From NCBI GenBank assembly GCA_007116765.1, contig SKHV01000141.1, forward strand, positions 1 through 10,496: 10,496 nt of DNA, in the 5' to 3' direction. Every line of letters starts with the position of its first letter. Position 1 is the stretch's first letter. The notes beneath the pieces are model-generated. The model saw only the letters and a list, made by a program, of their open reading frames with translations, was not told the origin of the DNA and ran no database searches. The position numbers and the translations under genes are program-made. The DNA is from Prolixibacteraceae bacterium. GTDB lineage: Bacteria > Bacteroidota > Bacteroidia > Bacteroidales > Prolixibacteraceae. Of the stretch, positions 6,164 through 10,496 are shown piece after piece.

Positions 6164-8461
6164 ATGATAAGAAATCCAAATATTGAGGCAATTGACATTA
6201 TCAAAGACAAAATTATCAATGCTTTACTGATAGTTTTTGCAGTTATTGCATTGCCTTTGTTGTACTTGTCGCTTTCTCGCTCGGTTGTTACCGGATGGTT
6301 GCCCGTTTATTATCTTCAAACCGTTATTTTTATTGTGTTTTTATTTCTTTTCCTTTTTCGCAATAAGCTTAATTATAAGCGAAAAGCATTGTTTTCATCA
6401 TTCTTATTATTGGTTTTATGCCTAAGTGGCTTGCAATGCTTAGGCCTTTTTTCGGGCATAATGGTATTTTTCATTTTACTTGCAGTATTGACTTCCTTAT
6501 TTTTGGGTAGAAAATACGGTTACTGGGCTTTGTTTCTAATATTTATGTCGTTTACTACCTATGCTGCTTTGTATGGATTTGGATTTTTGGATTACCGTTT
6601 CGATTTATACAATATGATAAACATGAGGAGTTTATGGATTTCTCAAGGTGTAATACTGATTGTAGTTGCCTATAGCATAATTGTGATTGTAACCCGCTTC
6701 GAAATTGCATACAATGTGTTGCTGAAGAAGTCGGCTCAGCGCGAATCGGAATATCGCTTGCTTTTTGAACAGGCAGCCGAAGGAATTGTAATATTCAACC
6801 GCGAAGGGAATATACTGATGGTAAATGATTACTTCAGGCGAATATCGGGATATTCAAACCATGAGCTAACAGGAAAAAGTATTCTGATTTTTTTTCCTGA
6901 AAAACTTCATCGTTTTGTAAAACCTGTGCTCAGGAAAATATCTATCAGGCCAAGCAGCTTCTCAAATCAGGTGCTTCTTCATAAAAGCGGAGAAATTCGC
7001 TTTGTTGATGTGCGATCGGTTTTATTGCCCGACGGAAGATTTCAGGCTTTGCTAACCGATGTAACTAAGCATAAGAAAATAAAAAAAGAAATTGAAGACA
7101 AAAAAGCTTTCGAAAAAAGTTTAATTGAAACATTACCGGGAGTGTTTTATGTTTTTGAAAGCTATGAAATGCTAATTCATTGGAATCAGGGATTATTGAA
7201 TCTTAGTGGTTATGACGAATCTGAAATTAAGAAAATTCATCCGAATCATCTGTTTGTTAATGCTCAGCACGAAATCGAAAACTCTTTAATGTGGCAATCC
7301 CGAAATAAAGATTCTGCATTTTTCAGAGCCGATTTAATTACGCGGAATAATGAGAAAGTACCACTTTATCATTCTTCCATAAGTTACGAGCGAAACGGTA
7401 AAATATACCTCATGGGAATGGCTTATGATATCTCAGGCTTGGTTAAAACTGAGCAGGCATTGAAAGACAGCCAAGAAAACTTCAAAAATATATATAACAA
7501 TACCAGCGATGCAATTTTTATATTTAACCATAATTTTGAACTGCTTTCTGCCAACGAAACATTCTTTTCATTAACCGGTCTGAAAAACGATGATTTAAAA
7601 AAAATAAATGTATTTGACTATGTGTTCGATTACAAGTCATTGACAAAAGTTGCTGCTGCGATTAACCAGTCGAAACGAGGCAGAGTAATTGTAGCAGAAT
7701 ATGCGATAAAAAATGTGAACGGAGAAACGTTCCCTGTTGAAGTGCGTAGCAGGCGCATTACATACAAAGGGCAGCCGGCAGTAGTTACTTCTTTTAACGA
7801 TATTAGTGCACGTAAAAACCTCGAAAAGAAGGGATATGCTTTATCAGTAAAAGCCGAAGAAGATGAGCGTGGACGTATTGCAAAAGATTTGCATGATGGA
7901 CTGGGTCCTTTGCTTTCAACATGCAAAATCTATCTTCATAATCTTAAAAACATTCAGTTTTCACCAAAAGAGATGAACTCTTTTGTAAAACTGTCGGAAC
8001 TTATAAACGAATCTTTAGCCGGAGTTAGGGAAATATCCAATAACCTGAGCCCTCACGTTTTACGCAATTTCGGGCTGGTACATGCTTTGACTGTTTTTCT
8101 GGATAAGTTTTCGGCTTATAACGAAATCATGATTGAGAAAAAATTCGATGCCTCAGGGAAATACGAAGAAATTGTAGAAATCACGTTATACCGAGTTGCG
8201 ACCGAGTTACTTAATAATACATTAAAACACTCTGGCGCCAACAAAGTATTGGTTGAATTGAAAGAAAAGAAAGGACACTTGTTTTTTAAATATACCGACA
8301 ATGGTAAAGGATTTGATTTTGATGCCGTTGAAAAAAGGAAACATGGTCTTGGATTGTATAATATTGAGGCACGAATCAAATCAATTGGAGCCTCAATGGT
8401 TTATAAAACCGAAGAAGGTAAAGGAGTAAAAGTTGAAATAGAAACAAGCACTCAGTCATGA
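6164..8461 (+). CDS. Membrane sensor histidine kinase, 6 TM + 3 PAS + NarL-type kinase core
   Basis: A 765-residue inner-membrane sensor kinase. About six hydrophobic segments lie within residues 18-176 (roughly 18-38, 49-65, 75-93, 97-113, 119-138, 158-176). Three PAS domains follow: about 195-302 (EYRLLFEQAAEGIVIF ... TDVTKH), 318-428 (LIETLPGVFYVF ... AYDISG) and 442-550 (IYNNTSDAIFIF ... FNDISARK). The core is of the HisKA_3/NarX type: phosphoacceptor His577 in DERGRIAKDLHDGLGPLLS, N-box ELLNNTLKHSGA, G1 DNGKGF (712-717), G2 GLGLYNI (728-734). All catalytic motifs look intact. ATG at 6164 is chosen; a TTG at 6158 in the same frame would add two residues. The stop codon overlaps the regulator's start (ATGA), so the two are translationally coupled and form a cognate pair. 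The stimulus cannot be inferred: the PAS domains show no ligand residues I can assign. Confidence 0.95.
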   Translation: MIRNPNIEAIDIIKDKIINALLIVFAVIALPLLYLSLSRSVVTGWLPVYYLQTVIFIVFLFLFLFRNKLNYKRKALFSSFLLLVLCLSGLQCLGLFSGIMVFFILLAVLTSLFLGRKYGYWALFLIFMSFTTYAALYGFGFLDYRFDLYNMINMRSLWISQGVILIVVAYSIIVIVTRFEIAYNVLLKKSAQRESEYRLLFEQAAEGIVIFNREGNILMVNDYFRRISGYSNHELTGKSILIFFPEKLHRFVKPVLRKISIRPSSFSNQVLLHKSGEIRFVDVRSVLLPDGRFQALLTDVTKHKKIKKEIEDKKAFEKSLIETLPGVFYVFESYEMLIHWNQGLLNLSGYDESEIKKIHPNHLFVNAQHEIENSLMWQSRNKDSAFFRADLITRNNEKVPLYHSSISYERNGKIYLMGMAYDISGLVKTEQALKDSQENFKNIYNNTSDAIFIFNHNFELLSANETFFSLTGLKNDDLKKINVFDYVFDYKSLTKVAAAINQSKRGRVIVAEYAIKNVNGETFPVEVRSRRITYKGQPAVVTSFNDISARKNLEKKGYALSVKAEEDERGRIAKDLHDGLGPLLSTCKIYLHNLKNIQFSPKEMNSFVKLSELINESLAGVREISNNLSPHVLRNFGLVHALTVFLDKFSAYNEIMIEKKFDASGKYEEIVEITLYRVATELLNNTLKHSGANKVLVELKEKKGHLFFKYTDNGKGFDFDAVEKRKHGLGLYNIEARIKSIGASMVYKTEEGKGVKVEIETSTQS

Positions 8462-9102
8462 TAAACATTGTAATAGTAGAAGACCACACTTTGTTCAGGG
8501 AAGGCTTGAAAAGCCTGCTCGAAAACAATCCGGCATGCAAAATAGTTGCCGAGTTCTCTAACGGAAAAGAATTTGTTGATGCAGTGTTGGAAATTAATGC
8601 CGATTTGGTGTTAATCGATATTGAAATGCCTGTCATGAATGGTATTCAGGCCACTTTTGAAGCAAAAATGAAAAATCCCGACCTTCGTTTTATTGCCCTT
8701 TCAATGTACAGCGAGCAGCGCTACTATTACGAAATGATAAAAGCTGGCGTATCGGGTTTTGTGCTTAAAGAAGCAACAACCGATGAACTTGACAAAGCAA
8801 TTAGCGACGTGATGAACAATCATAGCTATTTTTCGCCCAGACTTTTGCAACAGGTGGTGTTAAACATTCCCCAGATGGAAGCTAAAGAGCGAATAATTAA
8901 AAAGCTTGAACTAACCGAACGCGAAATTGATGTGTTAAATCTGATATGTAAGGGCATGTCAAACAATGAAATTTCAGAAAGTTTATTCATAAGTGTAAAA
9001 ACTGTCGAAACTCACAAGTCTCGTTTGCTTAAAAAAACAGGAGCAAAAAACAGTACGGGACTAATACTTTTTGCCATCAAAAATAAAATTATTGAGCTTT
9101 AG
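8458..9102 (+). CDS. NarL/FixJ-family response regulator (receiver + LuxR-type HTH)
   Basis: A 214-residue DNA-binding response regulator. The receiver domain (about 1-122) has acidic pocket Glu8-Asp9, phosphoacceptor Asp54 in LVLIDIEMPVMNG, Ser82 in the ALSMY switch position and Lys104 in GFVLKEA. A linker (about 123-150) leads to a LuxR/GerE helix-turn-helix (about 152-198: LTEREIDVLNLICKGMSNNEISESLFISVKTVETHKSRL... in segments). Its ATG overlaps the kinase stop by four bases, so it is the likely phosphotransfer partner of that kinase. The kinase class (HisKA_3) is the one that normally pairs with NarL-type regulators. Target genes are unknown. No Shine-Dalgarno is seen, consistent with coupled translation. 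Confidence 0.96.
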   Translation: MINIVIVEDHTLFREGLKSLLENNPACKIVAEFSNGKEFVDAVLEINADLVLIDIEMPVMNGIQATFEAKMKNPDLRFIALSMYSEQRYYYEMIKAGVSGFVLKEATTDELDKAISDVMNNHSYFSPRLLQQVVLNIPQMEAKERIIKKLELTEREIDVLNLICKGMSNNEISESLFISVKTVETHKSRLLKKTGAKNSTGLILFAIKNKIIEL

Positions 9103-9106
9103 GCTG

Positions 9107-9125
9107 TAAGGGTTTTCCCTTATTT
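9107..9125 (+). terminator. Hairpin after the response regulator, possible weak terminator
   Basis: TAAGGG (9107-9112) and CCCTTA (9117-9122) form a perfect 6-bp stem with a TTTT loop, starting four bases after the regulator stop. Only three T residues follow, so termination may be partial and allow some read-through into the lone receiver gene. Confidence 0.4.
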
Positions 9126-9215
9126 CAATTCAGTATAATTCATTATTTATTCAGGATAAATACTTACAAGGTAGCGCAAATAAACCTCTAATTTTATATA
9201 AAATATTTTTTGAGC

Positions 9216-9605
9216 ATGGCAAATACCTTTAAAGTAATTATTGTTGACGATAATTCAGCATTTTTAGAAGGCCTTACATCATTAATAGAAACCGACAATA
9301 AATACGAAGTGGTAGCAACTTATACTTCAGGCGATGAGCTTCTGAAATATGATAAGCTAAACACTGTCGATTTATTATTGCTTGATGTAGAAATGCCGGG
9401 ACTTGGAGGTATTAAAACAGCTCAATTAATCAATTTTGATTATCCACGTATTAAAATTATTGCTATTACCATGTATCAGGAAAAAGTATACCTCACTCAG
9501 CTAATTGAGTCTGGTTTCTTAGGTTTTGTGAATAAAACCAATGTTTCGGAGGAATTATTCGAAACTATAGACCGAATAATTAAGGGCGAATTGTGCTTCC
9601 CCTAA
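9216..9605 (+). CDS. Stand-alone receiver domain protein (single-domain response regulator)
   Basis: A 129-residue protein that is a receiver domain and nothing else. The active site is complete: Asp11-Asp12, phosphoacceptor Asp57 in DLLLLDVEMPGLGG, Thr85 in AITMY, Lys107 in GFVNKTN. It aligns end to end with the receiver of the regulator at 8458-9102 and is of the NarL rather than the CheY style. It stops at GELCFP, the point where such regulators pass into the linker to the HTH. The 100 bases after the stop hold no HTH remnant in any frame that I can read. ATG at 9216 is preferred; a TTG at 9210 would add two residues. It lies 113 bases after the regulator. A role as a phosphate sink, competitor or protein-binding output for the upstream kinase is inference. 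It could also be a decayed full-length regulator, though the intact active site argues for function. Confidence 0.9.
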   Translation: MANTFKVIIVDDNSAFLEGLTSLIETDNKYEVVATYTSGDELLKYDKLNTVDLLLLDVEMPGLGGIKTAQLINFDYPRIKIIAITMYQEKVYLTQLIESGFLGFVNKTNVSEELFETIDRIIKGELCFP

Positions 9606-9614
9606 AGTATTGAT

Positions 9615-9633
9615 TAAAAGCATGCCACTTTTA
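9615..9633 (+). repeat. AT-rich hairpin and short direct repeat between the receiver gene and trmD
   Basis: TAAAAG (9615-9620) pairs with CTTTTA (9628-9633) around a 7-base loop, just after the receiver gene stop. ATTGATTAA occurs at 9609-9617 and again at 9633-9641. The stem is AT-only with no T-tract, so it is at best a weak terminator. The rest of the gap between these convergent genes holds nothing I can identify. Confidence 0.25.
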
Positions 9634-9705
9634 TTGATTAATGCTGATTGAATCGTTTGAAATTCCAGAGGGGAGAATGGCTGGTGCAAAACCAACAATT
9701 GTGTT

Positions 9706-10383
9706 TTAATCATTTATCATATCGGGTCTGATTTTTTGTGTAAGTTCCAATGCCTTTTCTTCTCTCCATTCGTTAATTTTTTTGTCGTTGCCCGATAAAA
9801 GCACTGTCGGAACTTCCCATCCTTTATAATTTGCCGGTCTGGTATAAACCGGTGGGCTCAAAAGCCCGTCCTGATGTGAATCGGTCAAGGCCGAAGTTTC
9901 ATCACTCAATACTCCGGGTATTAAACGCAAAACACTATCAACCAGCACAGCTGCCGCTAATTCGCCCCCGGTTAGCACATAGTCGCCTATTGATACCTCT
10001 TTGGTAATGTATTGATCTCTGATGCGCTGATCAACTCCCTTGTAGTGTCCGCATAAAATGATAATGTTTTCTGCCATTGACAGTCTATTGGCCTCCTTCT
10101 GGTTCCAAACTGTTGCATCGGGGGTCATGTAAATAATTTCGTCGTATTGTCTTTCGGAGGTAAGTTTCAGAATGGCTGTTTCAATGGGCTGAACCATCAT
10201 AACCATACCCGCGGCACCGCCAAATGCATAATCATCAACCGATTTGTGTTTATCTGTAGAAAAATCCCTAATGTTATGAAGGTGAATTGATGCTAAACCT
10301 TTCTCAATAGCTCGCTTGATCATTGAATGGTTGAAAGGGCTTTCGAGTAAATCAGGGAAAATGGTCAATATATCGATGCGCAT
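9706..10383 (-). CDS. trmD: tRNA (guanine-N1)-methyltransferase TrmD (m1G37)
   Basis: TrmD methylates N1 of G37 next to the anticodon of certain tRNAs using S-adenosylmethionine, which prevents +1 frameshifting; it acts as a cytoplasmic dimer. The 225-residue product begins MRIDILTIFPDLLESP, a canonical TrmD start. SPOUT trefoil-knot motifs are CGHYKGVDQRI (111-121) and SIGDYVLTGGELAAA (131-145). They are followed by LIPGVL, the TDSHQDGLL segment with the presumed catalytic Asp168, YTRP (180-183) and the C-terminal tRNA-binding domain (GNDKKINEWR, 199 on). The frame remains open to an ATG at 10416, but that would add 11 hydrophobic residues foreign to the family and would start upstream of the predicted promoter -7 box at 10399-10406. 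The ATG at 10383 is therefore used. It is convergent with the lone receiver gene. Confidence 0.96.
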   Translation of the reverse strand: MRIDILTIFPDLLESPFNHSMIKRAIEKGLASIHLHNIRDFSTDKHKSVDDYAFGGAAGMVMMVQPIETAILKLTSERQYDEIIYMTPDATVWNQKEANRLSMAENIIILCGHYKGVDQRIRDQYITKEVSIGDYVLTGGELAAAVLVDSVLRLIPGVLSDETSALTDSHQDGLLSPPVYTRPANYKGWEVPTVLLSGNDKKINEWREEKALELTQKIRPDMIND

Positions 10384-10398
10384 AACTACATTTTTTTG

Positions 10399-10406
10399 CA
10401 AATATA
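10399..10406 (-). promoter_or_regulatory. Predicted trmD promoter, -7 element
   Basis: The minus strand reads TATATTTG, an exact TAnnTTTG. Transcription would start near 10395, leaving a leader of only about 12 bases before the ATG at 10383. No -33 TTTG is found at 19-21 bases. The upstream gene ends in a hairpin immediately before it, consistent with trmD having its own promoter. Confidence 0.45.
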
Positions 10407-10407
10407 T

Positions 10408-10433
10408 AAAAAACAAGCAGGCTTAGCTTATTT
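10408..10433 (-). terminator. Terminator-like hairpin overlapping the stop codon of the upstream gene
   Basis: On the minus strand AAATAAGC (complement of 10426-10433) can pair with GCTTGTTT (complement of 10411-10418) over 8 bp, one a G-U pair, with a 7-base loop, followed by three more T residues. The TAA stop codon of the partial gene lies inside the left arm. Confidence 0.45.
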
Positions 10434-10496
10434 GTTTTCTTCCTTAATAATATATCTCGGCAATAATTGAGCATAAATCTTCTGAAAAACAGGGCA
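10428..10496 (-). CDS. C-terminal 22 codons of an unidentified gene, cut by window edge
   Basis: The minus strand is open from the window edge to a TAA at 10428-10430. It reads CPVFQKIYAQLLP followed by RYIIKEENK, an amphipathic, Lys-rich tail with codon use like the neighbours. A terminator-like hairpin at the stop and the trmD promoter just behind it support a real gene end. The piece is too short to assign a family. It lies upstream of trmD on the same strand. Confidence 0.5.
   Translation of the reverse strand, partial: CPVFQKIYAQLLPRYIIKEENK

Noticed and set aside
9204..9212. TATTTTTTG just before the lone receiver gene as a promoter -7 box
   Set aside because: It has one base too many for TAnnTTTG, lies only 3 bases before the ATG, and has no -33 partner.
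9677..9709. Ten-residue plus-strand ORF (MAGAKPTIVF) with a GAGGGGAGA sequence directly before its ATG
   Set aside because: The purine stretch is too close to the ATG for a normal Shine-Dalgarno, this genome hardly uses them, and so short a frame is expected by chance. It also overlaps the end of trmD.
10384..10416. Upstream ATG at 10416 that would add 11 residues to TrmD
   Set aside because: The extension does not belong to the family, and the start would lie upstream of the predicted -7 element at 10399-10406; the ATG at 10383 gives the canonical MRIDILTIFP start.

Overview
The window looks like a chromosomal segment of a member of the Bacteroidota, probably class Bacteroidia near the Marinilabiliales/Prolixibacteraceae. 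That placement is inferred from protein style and not from a search. Three things support it. The DNA is AT-rich. Most genes lack a convincing Shine-Dalgarno sequence. Upstream regions repeatedly carry the Bacteroidota -7 element TAnnTTTG, in two cases with a TTG/TTTG -33 element 19-20 bases upstream. No tRNA, rRNA, CRISPR array, transposase or phage gene was seen. The gene content is housekeeping plus signalling.

Left part (1-4348). A minus-strand uvrA, cut by the window edge, is divergent from a plus-strand ECF-type sigma factor gene; their predicted promoters overlap. After the sigma gene come a 67-residue protein of unknown function, a strong intrinsic terminator, and, only 12 bases beyond its U-tract, a secreted CAP/SCP-domain protein. 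Converging on that gene is a candidate 39-residue single-pass membrane protein on the minus strand with its own -7-like element.

Middle part (4449-9605). prfC (peptide chain release factor 3) on the minus strand is divergent from a signalling operon. The operon encodes a sensor kinase with about six membrane segments, three PAS domains and a NarL-type kinase core. Its stop codon overlaps the start of a NarL/LuxR-type response regulator (ATGA overlap). About 110 bases downstream is a second receiver protein that resembles the first regulator but ends exactly where its DNA-binding domain would begin. The kinase probably phosphorylates the first regulator, and the lone receiver may share or drain that phosphate; this is inference.

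Right part (9606-10496). trmD (tRNA m1G37 methyltransferase) lies on the minus strand, convergent with the receiver gene. Behind it is the last 22 codons of an unidentified minus-strand gene whose stop codon lies inside a terminator-like hairpin.

No clearly new defence or mobile system is visible. The best leads are the small protein next to the sigma factor, the terminator squeezed in front of the CAP gene, the small membrane ORF, the overlapping uvrA/sigma promoters, and the lone receiver.
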